From Ephemerocybe angulata (taxonomy: Eukaryota; Basidiomycota; Agaricomycetes; Agaricales; Psathyrellaceae), in contig JAACJK010000189.1 of NCBI GenBank assembly GCA_013368325.1, forward strand, positions 1-19,409: a DNA stretch of 19,409 nt. The letters are read 5' to 3'. Position numbers and translations under genes: made by a program. Below, piece after piece: positions 8,773 to 18,872 of this stretch. Under the pieces are notes generated by a model that worked only from the letters and a program-made list of their open reading frames with translations, did not search any database and was not told the origin of the DNA. Each line of letters opens with the position of its first letter. Position 1 is the stretch's first letter.

Positions 8773-11562
8773 ATGCAAAACCCTCACAATGGTGGGTCCG
8801 CCTAGCGTAATACACTCCAGGATATCTCACATTCAATGTTTCGTTGCGCTCAGAGCTAGAGGTCATTCTAGGCAGTCATGACGAGCAGACGGCTGAGGCA
8901 AGAGCCATTTTCAAAAATTCATGGCATCTTGCGCAGCTGGGATAGGTGCTAGGAATTTCTTAACCTTTTCGCTGGGGTCTGTCACTGAACCTTCTCAAGG
9001 TTTGAGTATGAAGGATAGAGAAGGAGTTAATAAAGCATGTCGCCTTCTCAAAGACTCTAAATTGCTCCGACACAACGTTGGCACAGTCGTAAACACCTTA
9101 GTCGACGAAATCGAAACGGTAAGCGCGTTGGTCGATGTCAGTATGAGTGTCACGCTCATCCAGACCTGCATACGTCTAGCCCGAGAACAGCGCCTCTTTG
9201 CTCGCCGCCCTGCAGTTTTCCCGATACATTTTCCGTTATTACAAAGGCACTCTGGAACCGAGGCGCTCAACAGATTTGGTCGATTCCCTCCTTGATCACA
9301 TCGTCGGCAATGGGTTTATCAAATGCGAGGGTGTGTATCGTGAACGATCCTGCTTTGCAAGCCGCTCACGACGCGCTAGATGTGAGCCTCGAAAACCGAC
9401 ACCTTTCCGCCGAGCTTCTCAGCTTGTTATACTGCAATGGCGTCTTAGGTTGCGAACACTGTGAGTTGTTTAAAGTGCTTACCGCCTGTGACTCACTCGC
9501 AGTTGTAGTCGTGACACTGCGCTTCCCCCTTTGCGAGCTGGTCGACCTCATCGAGACAGCACACAGTGTTGAAAAAGGAACGCTTGGAAACGCTCTTATT
9601 AGGCTGCTTGTTGGTCAAATCCCTTTGATCTTCGCTGGCGTCGCTGACCATTTATTAGGGAGCCATGGGTTTCTTTGCAAGAGAGCGAGGGGCCGAAATC
9701 GAACTTTTGGTCCAATTTTTCATCTATGCGTTAGAAAACCGGATCCCAAGAACCAGGTCCTTTGGAAGGCGAATCAGCGAAGTATTGAGGGACGTCGGTG
9801 AGGGATTCGACCTATTCGACGTGCAAAAGGTCGATTCACTAATACTTTGAAGATGAACCCCTAGGCACTCATGACCTTTTGAAGTACCTGATGCAAGACA
9901 TCCTCGTTATGGGGAAAGATAGAGTGGTCCTATTTCACGAAGAGACTAGCAGCCTTATCGACGTTGTGACGAAGACACTAGTTGAGAAAGGGAAACCCGT
10001 AGAGGTGAGCGCTACAACCACGGTCCATAGAATGATGCCAACAATCTTTAGAGTAAGAAAATGGATCTGCGCCTTCTTAGGCTTCTGCTCAATGCGGTGT
10101 CGACTTCGAGCGCTTTGGCTGATGGAATAGACATCTCGACGCGATTGAAAAGCATCCGTTTGACGATAGGAGACTCTTCGAAGACAGGCCAAGCGATAAC
10201 AAGGTACATCTCGGCGGCCGTTTCGAATCCTGCGGCTGCACCATCTCTCTCAGGCTGGCGACTACCAATCGAGATCACTGGCGAAATCATATCCCTCGTC
10301 GTTTCCCATGGCTTTAAGGATTACGATGCCAGGCGCGAATTGATCGACCTAACCTTGGTCTGTCAGGCATGGCGCACAGCGGCACTCTGCAGCAAGGAGC
10401 TCTGGTCTGCCATTTCAATCGTGGTGCTGCCGTGCCACTGCATACGCGCTATGAACGGTGGTAAAGAAGACGCTGATACATTTGAGAGAGTCGTAGCCTG
10501 GCTCGGGCGCTCGGGCGGTATGAAAAAGGGATTGGACCTTTCATCCGGACTGGGTGCATGTTTCGATGAAATCACCTGCAGGAACTACCGAATTACGTCT
10601 TGAGACTTTTGACGGAAGGCCCCTCCCTCCACACCCTCGATTTAGTCGTCAGCAGTCTGAAGTCCCTCCGAGCATGGGCGACCTTGATGAAGTTGTACGA
10701 CCCGGTGCCGACCCAAGGTCGCTCGTGGGATGGTATTCGATCGCTGACTATCGACCTCGATAACCCATATCCCAACCAATGGGATGAATTTCAGAGTTCC
10801 GCTGAGTTCGCTTTCCGTTTTCTACCTCCTCTGACGGCCTTAGACCTCCAGTTACCGTCACGCTGTGCCTTTCCGAGCGACGCAACGGCGGCGAACGGCG
10901 CATTCCGGATCCCACTCAACACTTCGCGCCACCTTACGGAGCTGTCCATCAAGTGGGATTGGGAAGGTCCTCAATTATTGCAGCTCCTCAGCGAGTGCCA
11001 TAACTTGAAGGACCTCACCATCGACCTTGCTCACTCCCAGATTCCCGCGACCGAAGTCGAGCGCGCTACAACACAGGGACATCCCATCCTGCTTCCTAGG
11101 CTTAAGAGGATGACCTTGAAACAATCCGACGGCGATTTTCTCGTTTACATCCGAGCGCCCTTCCTGGAAGAACTCGATCTCCAAGTCGATGTATGGCATG
11201 TGTCATACGGTCCATTGGCCCCAGTAAATGTCCTTCGGTTTCTTCGCCAAAGCAAGGTCACCGAATCCATCGGAACGCTCAAGATCCGTAACCTCGACAC
11301 TCCTACCTTCCAGTTGCGTGTGCTTCTTTCAGCTCTCCCTTCCATTTCACATCTGTCTTTGGACGACGTGGACTTCGATCCCGCCGAACTTTTCCCTCTC
11401 GTCGGTAGCGCCTCCAATCAGGGCCCCATTCTGCCAAAACTTCGAACCTTCGAGCTCTTTCGCCTCTGGCGATCGTTTGATCTCGAAGCTGTGAAGCGTT
11501 ACTTCGCGTCGCTACTAGAAACTTCAAAATGCACATTGATTGCTTCTTTCAAGGGACAATGA
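8773..11562 (+). CDS. F-box / LRR-like protein with long helical N-terminal region (frame interrupted)
   Basis: Proposed exons: 8773-8791, 8854-8945, 9000-9118, 9180-9330, 9380-9460, 9503-9609, 9659-9797, 9865-11562; all intron phases agree. The N-terminal part (about 400 aa) is helix-rich, e.g. LLKDSKLLRHNVGTVVNTL and QFSRYIFRYYKGTLE, family unknown. The F-box is at about 10262-10410: LPIEITGEIISLVV ... LTLVCQAWRTAALCSKELW. The C-terminal part (10600-11562) has leucine-rich blocks (LTALDLQLPS, LTELSIKW, LKDLTIDL, LEELDL, ISHLSLDDVDF), the usual layout of fungal SCF substrate receptors. Three single bases are missing: near 8940 (TAG 8943), near 10060 and near 10570. With them the length is 802 aa. 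Alternatively a separate F-box gene starts at ATG 10061. The N-terminal exon is the least certain part. Confidence 0.7.
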
Positions 11563-11788
11563 GTGGAGGTAGAATGACAGCCCTTCTTGTTTCCAGTTGC
11601 TCAGTGGCCTACGGTTCTCCGGTTTGTATCATTATTACTTATATTATGTACATTGTTCAAGTAATAGTGCGTCTGAACATGGAATTGACCTCGTCATCTT
11701 GAATTGTATCATCCAAACGATCAGGTCAGCCCAATGCAGACTGTCACTTATTGAACAATCTATCACCTCTACCTTACATCGTATGCAG

Positions 11789-12132
11789 TCCTGAGCCGAA
11801 TCGGCTTCGCCCGCGTGATTGCAGTGTGCTCAGTGCTCGCCAACCGCCATCCAACATCGGCCACCCGCCTTGCGATGGTCTGGATGCTGGCGGAGGACGT
11901 GAGTGAGCTGCGGCTATGCATGGCTGGCCTCTGATATTGTGAGTACGATATCGTGCGTATTGGGGTCGATTTTACTCACCCGCAGTCCACCGCTCACATT
12001 GGACATCCCGCATCCGATTCATTAGCGCCCACCGCCGCCGCCACCGACCACCATCACCACTTGCATTATGGGCATGCTAGCATGCCATTTACGAGTCAAC
12101 CTAAGGTACAGGCAGACTCGTCACTCAACTGA
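11789..12132 (+). CDS. 3' end of an unknown gene, His-rich tail
   Basis: Two exons, 11789-11898 and 11986-12132, are joined by an 87-bp intron (gtgagt...cgcag) in phase 0. The peptide reads LSRIGFARVIAVCSVLANRH, then LAMVWMLAED, then a tail with ATDHHHHLHYGHASMPF and stop TGA 12130. The first part is hydrophobic enough to be membrane-associated. The acceptor at 11787-11788 implies an upstream exon that I could not place in 11563-11786. Family not recognised; the reading is supported only by the open frame and splice sites. Confidence 0.4.
12071..12086. repeat. 16-bp perfect palindrome
   Basis: GGCATGCTAGCATGCC equals its own reverse complement. It falls within the His-rich coding exon, so it may be chance or a binding site. 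Confidence 0.8.
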
Positions 12133-12232
12133 GGAGGAGGGATTTGATAAAGGGGTTCGATAGATACATGTAGTTCGTAAGATAGCTGGCAGGCTAAGGA
12201 GTGTAGCGAAGCGTCTACGACTGTTCGCCGTA

Positions 12233-12969
12233 CTAGGACAAGCTAGGGCAGAGAGGTCGCGTGATTGACACGGTCACGCGCGTCACGTTTTGCCTGGCCG
12301 CGCGTTCGATTCGTTCGCGGGACCGTTGGTCCTTGCTTTCTTCCTCATCGTCCGCTTGTCCAGCAAGCGCATACATTTGTACAGATCGCTGCGATCTTCG
12401 GATTTTCGTCTCCCGCCCGCCCACGCCTAGTGTCTGGTGATTCACGGATCCAGCGCAGCTGGTGTCTCCGGAGTTTCGACTCGGTCTTCTCATCCGTGTA
12501 CCTCTCTCAGACGCTCTGGTCTTCGGTTTGTGAGTGGCCTCGAAATGCTTCGACGCCAAGGTCACCTTGCGCAGTCTCTCGCGCTCGATCTCAGCCAGCA
12601 GAGGCCTCAGATCGACTTAGGCGCCAGAGGGCTTTTAGCGCCTGTGCGTGACCGTGGGACCCCGTCCCGAGCTCGGGATCCCGACTCACCGCCAGCCCTC
12701 GCGCCTGCGCGCCGCCAAAGCCGCCCCCAACCCACGAAACTAGGATCCAACAAGTGTTTGGATATTCGTTTCGATGGTCTCTCTTTCTCGAGTGTCCCGC
12801 ACTCTTCGTTCACCCGCTGCTCCTCGTTCACGAGTTCTTTGTCTCAGGATCATCTGGGTCCGTTTCCCTGACATCGGAAGATCTCACTCTCGAAGTGTGT
12901 TTCCAGGATCGTTTCGTCTGAGGCCTTGTCCCCGTTCTGCTCAGGATAAATTGAGCTTACCTTCGACAT
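12233..12969 (-). CDS. Hypothetical 205-aa charged protein, three exons
   Basis: Minus-strand exons 12888-12969, 12690-12842 and 12233-12615 are separated by introns of 45 bp (gtgaga...ctgag) and 74 bp (gtgagt...ctaag). Both are phase 1 and the joined length of 618 nt is a whole number of codons. The start reads MSKVSSIYPEQNGDKASDET. The middle is Glu/Lys-rich (NEEQRVNEECGTLEKERPSK). The third exon begins DLRPLLAEIERERLRKV and later has ADDEEESKDQRSRERIERAA, both likely helical or coiled coil. No signal peptide or membrane segment. Family not recognised. The opposite strand carries long shadow frames in the same place, so RNA evidence would be decisive. Confidence 0.5.
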
Positions 12970-13835
12970 GATGTCACTCAAGTGTCGTCCCCTTGGATCT
13001 TCGGATCTAGACGGTCGGAGATCAATTTCTCCTATTCCGCAGGCTCACGATCTACCTAGCTGGTATGCAGAAATGTGTTAGAATTTAATTGGCAGTCCGG
13101 TGTCAAAGAGAAATGCATGGGAAGGCCCGAACGAGATAATACTAGAAAAGTAAGGGGAGGGGGAAGGATTGACGGTCCAGTATACATTTAGGCGACTACT
13201 CAGGCATAATACGGGCAGTGGCTCCAGGAAAGGTGGGCTCTGAGTAACACAAGATACAAATGCGACGGCCGCACGACGAGTGGAGAACTTGATGGTAATG
13301 TGGTTGTCAATTGACTTCTCTGAATATACGACCGACGATCTGGTAAGCAGGAGATCGTTATACCCCGCTATAACGTCACAATAGCAGAAGTGGGGTCGGT
13401 ATTGCTGGTTAAGTCGGGATGAGGGCCGTACATCACAACCGTTGGACGCTCGCTCGATCATCCGGAATTTTGCCTGCTGTCACGGACTGAGCGGTACGGC
13501 GAGCTACGGGGAGTATGTGAGTGAGATGCGCGGATGGCGAGGGAAGACGATGGAGAATTATGTGCACGCGTGGTTGGGCGCTGACAGGAGTCGGAAGGGA
13601 AGGAAAATGTGGAAGGAAAAGCTGTCGAATGGTTGGATGAATGCGCAACGGAACCCCGAACGGCATCCGTTGAGCCGTTCCACGAGTCCAGCTGGTCTCG
13701 GAGTCTGCTTCGTGATGAGGGTCCGTATGCTCGATGTTTATCGGAATTACACGCGACGTCTTCAACGTGCTCACTACCAGATACGAGAAAGGTGGACTTG
13801 AAATAAAAGTACGAGTCAGTATAGTTCATAACCTG
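12970..13835. other. Region with ambiguous overlapping ORFs
   Basis: Several frames over 100 codons are open on both strands between 13078 and 13829, including a Ser/His/Arg-rich minus frame and a Trp/Arg-rich plus frame. None has a recognisable motif or a convincing splice structure. The minus frame could be a further exon of the Trp-rich gene that follows on that strand. Confidence 0.35.
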
Positions 13836-14795
13836 TCAGATGACATGAAGAATTACCGTAGACGACGTCGTACCGGGACCAACTGGCCTGCAAGATGCCA
13901 CCGGGAGAGCAGCGCCATCGTTTGGATCCGCCAGAAGAGGGTGTTTAGAGAAGTAAGCCCACTCAGATCGAGCAAGAGGTTTGGCTTTGAAGTTGTCAAC
14001 CACCCAGTATGTGAGGTTTGGTACGGGGAGCCCATAGATGTCCTCGTCGTAATGGATACCCTCCAGTGATAGCGGCTTCTTAAACTTGAGTCGACGTCCC
14101 TTCCGACGATCGTACATGAAAGGGTAGTCCTTGATCATGCTGCCGACGTCCTCGTTGTCGTCGTAGTCCTCAGTCCTGTGTTTCCATTTTTCCCTACTAG
14201 GAGCATGATGGTTTTGTCCTCGGCATGATCTCGTGGTAGCTCTAAAGGCTTGTGGGTTGGCACATCCTCAATGTACACTTCCTCAAACCACTCCCATGGA
14301 AACTTTGGTGCCTTTTCACCGGGTTTAAGAGGCTTTCCAGATATTGCAGGAGGTAGCCAGAAAGAAATGCCGGCTTCAGTATGGAGCTTGGGCCTGTCTT
14401 TAGCGGAGGAAGAGAGTGTCGATTTCGTGTTCGAAGAGGAGAGGTTGGTTGGCGAAATCCTCTGATCACTGCACCGAATGTTTTCTACTCCAGTTGCACA
14501 GTCAAGGGTGTTTTCCCTGTTCGAAGACGGCTGCATCTCGGTGTTGTCCCACCTCCACGCATCGGCCCACCCCCTCTCCGAGCTCAACGACGGCTGCGTC
14601 TCGGTGTTGTCCCACCTCCACGCATCGGCCCACCCCCTCTCCGAGCTCAACGACGTCGGCTCTTTATCCTCCCATGACCAAACTGAGGCAGAACCGCCTG
14701 CATCCCAATCTTCTTTGCCGCCGGAGGGTGAGGCATCGCAGGGTTTAATTGGTGTTGTGAAGAGGTAACGAAGCGTGTTGTGCAACGAGGGTATC
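13836..14795 (-). CDS. Trp-rich hypothetical protein with internal 21-residue repeat (one frameshift)
   Basis: Minus-strand exon beginning after acceptor ctag (14796-14799). There is no in-frame ATG near its start, so a 5' exon is missing. It reads a Trp-rich repeat twice (LSSERGWADAWRWDNTE), a Ser/Asn-rich linker, then KLHTEAGISFWLPPAISGKP and FPWEWFEEVYIEDVP. The frame then shifts: one extra base in the A5 run (plus T5, 14187-14191) continues from MLLVGKK into WKHRTEDYDDNEDVGSMIKD, YPFMYDRRKGRRLKFKKP and YDEDIYGLPVPNLTYW. The smooth continuation makes an indel likely. The last about 60 codons to the stop at 13836 may include an intron. Family not recognised; no membrane segment or signal peptide. 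Confidence 0.55.
14526..14651 (-). repeat. 63-bp in-frame tandem repeat
   Basis: Two copies, 14526-14588 and 14589-14651, differ at one base. The unit is exactly 21 codons and encodes the Trp-rich repeat of the minus-strand gene. Confidence 0.95.
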
Positions 14796-15125
14796 CTAGC
14801 AAGGTAAGGTGATGAGAGTGTTATTTAAGGCGCTAGAAAACGAAGCTATATCTAAGATAAGCGTGAACAAACAGAGGCAGCTCACAGCCTCTAAGAATTG
14901 CCGCGCGGGTGATCATTCTTCGTACACCGTACGAACGCAACGACGACCTCAAGTGGAACGAATGTTTTCCCTAGTTTCGAACCAGCCACGTTGCATCTGG
15001 GAAGACACTCCCATGGATAGGTAGATGCACGACATGCTATATACTCTTGAATATACTTTTTCCAGACGACGAGCTGACACGGTCTGGACGCCCTCTGTCA
15101 AGCCCAGGAGACGGTACTGCATGAG
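14796..15125. other. Divergent spacer, possible first exons
   Basis: It lies between the minus-strand Trp-rich gene and the plus-strand gene at 15126, and should contain the 5' exons of both. A plus candidate intron runs from gtagat (15022) to ttttccag (about 15065). No exon can be fixed with confidence. Confidence 0.3.
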
Positions 15126-15613
15126 GCAAGAGCGAAATTGGTCATGCCGAAAGCGATCCAGAAGGTCATCTTCAGGCCTTGGATCTTACTCAAATCCACG
15201 GTCGCCCCCGAATCGAAGCGACTTCCTCGTATTGGTCAAATATTCTACCGACCGCCATTGCCTTAGACCCGTCGTTCATGGATCCAGACCGCCTTTCGCG
15301 AGTGGACAGCCTGGAAATGAGCGACAGTGGAATATGGATCGACTGGATCACGTCGAAAAAGCCTTATCCACCAATTAACCCATTCTACCAAGGAGACCTG
15401 CAGTACTCCTGGCGCTTCCGAGTCCCCGGCAAGGTGCCTGATTGTTGGTGGAAGCAGGCTTTCGACGCACCTGGGAGCTGTCTGGAAGCTGACGGAGGGT
15501 TGAACCCGAGGACCGGCGTCTCAACGAGGTGGGGGATGCCATGCTTTCGTTGGCGACCATGGTCATCAAAAGACCAAGGACAGGACATAAAGGAGTGGAT
15601 GCGCTGTGAATAG
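15126..15613 (+). CDS. Hypothetical protein, 5' end missing
   Basis: A single open plus frame follows acceptor gcatgag (15125) and ends at TGA 15611. It reads HAESDPEGHLQALDLTQIHG, YWSNILPTAIALDPSFMDPD, SGIWIDWITSKKPYPPINPF, LQYSWRFRVPGKVPDCWWKQ and ends EWMRCE. It is rich in Trp and Pro, with several Cys, and has no membrane segment. A competing plus frame is open over the first 130 nt, so the first codons are less sure. Family not recognised. Confidence 0.5.
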
Positions 15614-16066
15614 CATTTCAACGAGTGTGGGGGTGGGAAACTGGGATCTGGATCTGGGAGCGACAGAAGTCAAAAAGTTGAGAGATGGGTCTCTCCTTCC
15701 GGTTGGATTATATATTCGTGCCACGAGCGAACATGCTGTCGCTTGAGATAACGGAATATTGTACCGACAATTTTCTCTGTCATAAAACCATTTTTGTTGT
15801 GCCTTCCTAAATCATCACCGAGATAGTGGGCAACGCCGAATCGTGTTAAATCTCTGCCCCGAGAATTCCTCCTCACTCGGGATTCGTACAGCATCGCATA
15901 CAACGATGTGTTAGAACGACCGTCACTTCCAGTCGCGACAGAGACCATGTACCGATAGAGTACGACGGATACGTGATTCCATACATTCAATCCAAACAAA
16001 CACCACATCCGTAAACACTAAATACCAGGTAAATACCATAGATAAGCGGGACGACCCAGACTCACA
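15614..16066. other. Convergent intergenic region
   Basis: It lies between two converging genes. A 112-codon minus frame (15670-16008) has no recognisable content, and the composition is typical of 3' UTRs. Confidence 0.45.
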
Positions 16067-17743
16067 CTACGCCGGAGCCGCAGTCATAATCGCTGGGCCC
16101 ACAGTACTCGTAGCGGTCTCAGTCGCTGTCGACGTTAGCATTGCAGTTCGGCGCCAAGGTATGTGTACCTGGTCCATCATAGCACACACTCCATGGCGGA
16201 ACAATCAGCTCGGGGTCCGCAATAGGAAGAGGCGCGTCAGTAATCGTCGTCGCCACGGCGTCACAGTTCTGGACCCGGCGTCGCTGGTTCGGGTCCAGCC
16301 TGAATGGGGTTGCATCCAGTAAGCCTATCGAGGTCTAAAGTTGAAGGTGTACCGTAACGTAGTATTAGCATGAGTTCCGAATGGTGAGCGACGGCGGATG
16401 GGGGGAATAGATGGTGTTATACGCACATTGGCTCTCGGTGACCTCCTCGACTTTGATGGCTTGTCTGCACCTGTTCATCTCCTCGGTGCTCTGCCAGGTC
16501 AGGACAGGGCAGTCTGCGGGGATGCCGCTTCCAGTGAGGCACGTGTCCATCGCACGCTTGAGCGAGTCGCCTTCCCATCCGAAGACGTAGTCGGCGTGTT
16601 GTCCGTACCCAGTGCTGCATCGTAAAACCGTAAGTTCGAGATTATGAGACGAGGGTGGACGAAAGGTGCTCACGGATCGCCCATACTGAAGACAAATGGC
16701 TGGGTGCCGTCCTCGGACCAGAGCTCGGGCGTGTTGAATGGGCGAGTGTCCCAGACGATCTCCATGAAGAGGATGGGGAGGCGCACAGGGTGCGAGGCGG
16801 GGCAGTCTGTGCCGAAGAACTGGAGCCCGTCTGACCCGGGAGTACCTTCAGGTTGCGCGACGTGGCTCTAGACCTCGAGTTAGTATACCTTGGCCGAACC
16901 TAAGCAAAGCCGTACATACCGAATGGTCAGGTGGGTCGAGGTTGATGCCGTCCCAGCACCTGGCCATCGTATCAGAGATTCAGTCGCAAAGTCAGGGGTC
17001 GACGGTACGTACCGAGGGAAGAAGAAATTCGACCGGATACCTCCAGTGCACTGGTTCGGCGGGAACCCGACGGTATCTTGAGGGGCGTTTCCGGGGCTGC
17101 CAAATGGATCGGGGTCGTCACCCTGGAAGCAGCTGAAGGTGACGGCCTTGGACGCAGTCTTCCCTGCGGGAATGTTATCTGTGCGGCGCATGGGGTCACC
17201 GAGGATCATACGGAAGCCCTGAAGAATGGAGGTAGTCGTCAGCACGGGACTCTGAAAACGATAGTAATCTAAGTGCACCTTCTGGAAAGGCACGATATTG
17301 AGGTTCTTCGTCGGCGCCTGAGGCTGGAAGTAGTAGATTGTCATGCCGCCGGATTGGAGACCAGGGCCGGTGTTGTGATTCGCCATTTGATTTACCTACA
17401 TAAGAATAAGTATAATCCGGAACCAGATATCGCCAAGAGGACGTACTCGGATATACGACCCATTCAGGTGCTTGAAGTATAGAACGGCGGTCCAGTAGTT
17501 CGACTTGTCTTCAACAACGCGGCATGTTGTACACGTCGAGGTTGCTGCAAGGTCGATGCTTGGGTCCATGGAGAGATTGAATCTACCGAGATGTTAGTTC
17601 GGGTGCGCCGGCGGGCGGGGAAAGTCAGTCGTACGCATTCTGGAGGTGGGATTTGATATTCGGTTAGCTTCTGTGCACGTTGAGGGGACGACTGCTACCC
17701 ACTCCTCTGACAATCTGGTGCAAGTGAGGAGAAACTTGACCGG
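16067..17743 (-). CDS. DUF1996 domain-containing protein, ten visible exons
   Basis: Exons (minus order): 17703-17743, 17635-17639, 17447-17582, 17279-17395, 17013-17218, 16920-16959, 16674-16867, 16427-16614, 16169-16334, 16067-16125; introns are 43-92 bp with GT/AG and clear branch sites. Family landmarks in order: GQVSPHLHQIVRGNAFNLSM, CTTCRVVEDKSNYWTAVLYF, GFRMILGDPM, CTGGIRSNFFFPRCWDG, LDPPDHSSHVAQP, HPVRLPILFMEIVWDT, FSMGDPTGYGQHADYVFGW, CNPIQAGPEPATPG. DUF1996 proteins are usually secreted; the signal-peptide exon was not found upstream of 17743. In exon 16169-16334 the frame stops at 16261-16263 after GPEL; a one-base shift continues as NCDAVATTITDAPLPIADPE to the stop at 16067. Exon 17635-17639 is only 5 nt. 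The enzymatic function of the domain is unknown to me. Confidence 0.92.
17635..17639 (-). other. 5-nt micro-exon of the DUF1996 gene
   Basis: On the minus strand AATGC is flanked by ...ccacctccag and gtacgactgac.... The upstream intron (17640-17702) has a gctaacc branch site and the downstream one (17583-17634) has gaactaacatc. The five bases supply the N-A of the conserved GNAFN motif; skipping them shifts the frame. Confidence 0.75.
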
Positions 17744-18184
17744 CTCCCACATCAGACGCCTTATTAGGGCCGCTGATGCCCATCATACTCTGGGCCTAAC
17801 AAGGCATAATTTCAGTGTTTTTCTCTATGCCCCGATACCTCCTCAATACCGTCTGGACTTTACACCTCAGGTACGTCCAGCTAGCTCACCGGGTTACCGG
17901 CTATGTGAGCTCGATGTTCCGACCGTGTCACCGCATTCCGACCGCGTCACCGAGGGTTGGTCATCGCCATCAACGGTGATCAAACCCTTCGCTCATCGTC
18001 GCCGAGGTGCTTTGACATGTAGCTCACCACCACCAACCAGCCCCACTGCTCAATGTTGCTCGCCCGATCCTGGCGTGCCAAGTTCCAACTGCTACGCTGG
18101 GCTTTCGCCCTCACCATTCTTCGTGACCGTTAAGCGCGCTGCCCTGGCTGTAGGCATTCAACAAAGCTTGCGCACCACAACATC
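17744..18184. other. Upstream of DUF1996 gene
   Basis: It should hold the promoter and signal-peptide exon of the DUF1996 gene, but none could be fixed. A minus frame near 17860-17880 reads TYLRCKVQTVLRR and might be related. A 19-bp imperfect tandem repeat (TTCCGACCGYGTCACCGNN) is at 17917-17954. Confidence 0.35.
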
Positions 18185-18872
18185 TCACTCTGACGACGGC
18201 GTTCCACGACGGAGACCGGGGGACCTGGGCAGGCAATGAATGGGATGGAGGGTGTCACAGATAGTAGTACTACAATCGCCAACTTCCTCATCGTCGCTGC
18301 CATTCTCGTCGTCGTCGTCGTGATCGGAATCTTCGATCGTAGCCCGACTCTTGGGGAGCTGCTTTCCAAGGGACTTCAGTCTCTTCTTCACCGGCAACTC
18401 GTTCTCCTTGTTAGCACCTCCAACTGACCGCTTTCGCTTCGACTGGGTCCCCTTCTTCGAACCTGCATCGCTTCGAGTGGCTCGTTCCGGTCGCTTCGCC
18501 GTGTTTGCAAGTTCCTTCATGTCTGCCGCAGAGATCTTCTCCCATCGTAAGTCCTTCGCAAGGAGTGCCCCGTGAATGATGGTCAAATCGCTAATTGCCC
18601 CGATTGCAGACGGCTTCTTGAACTTCACTCGAGCGACAGGCCAGCCTACCAGTTGGAATCCGTAGCGGAGGCGAACGTCGACATCGTAATTCTTGTATTT
18701 TACGGCTGCCGTCGATATCCCCGTCGCCTCCTCTGGAACACGGTACGTCGGTCAGCATGCATCAAGGAGCCATGGAGGGCTGAGGGAACGTACGTAGACC
18801 TGCGTTGATTATATTACTGATTTCAGCCTGCAACGTGCCCGCCTTCGATTTCTTCTTCGCCGCTACCGCCAT
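18185..18872 (-). CDS. Hypothetical 208-aa protein of the 'LVGWP' basidiomycete type
   Basis: Exon 1 is 18794-18872, intron 18733-18793 (donor gtacgt, acceptor ttccag), exon 2 18185-18732; phase 1, 627 nt in total. An alternative donor 6 bases earlier keeps the same phase. The start is MAVAAKKKSKAGTLQAEI. The core reads VKYKNYDVDVRLRYGFQLVG, WPVARVKFKKPSAIG and LRWEKISAADMKEL. I recognise this 'nY...YG..LVGWP...f..PS' pattern from many Agaricomycete hypothetical proteins, but its function is not known to me. The second half is basic (SKRKRSVGG, VKKRLKSLGK: likely nuclear localisation signals) then acidic (DSDHDDDDENGSDDEE). This composition suggests a nuclear, chromatin- or nucleic-acid-associated protein (inference). 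Confidence 0.7.

Noticed and set aside
9331..9361. A 31-nt intron in the F-box gene's N-terminal part
   Set aside because: It is phase-consistent but too short; the acceptor at 9379 gives a 49-bp intron with the same phase.
10548..10580. A 28-nt GT...AG segment as an intron joining the F-box to the LRR part
   Set aside because: It is too short for a fungal intron and the splice phases do not match; a missing base explains the frame change better.
13078..13829. Several overlapping ORFs over 100 codons on both strands
   Set aside because: No motif, no consistent splice pattern and conflicting strands; probably non-coding or part of an unresolved exon.
15144..15266. Plus-strand frame MPKAIQKVIFRPWILL as start of the gene ending at 15613, needing a frameshift
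   Set aside because: The frame that ends at 15613 is itself open back to 15125 with protein-like content, so no frameshift is needed.
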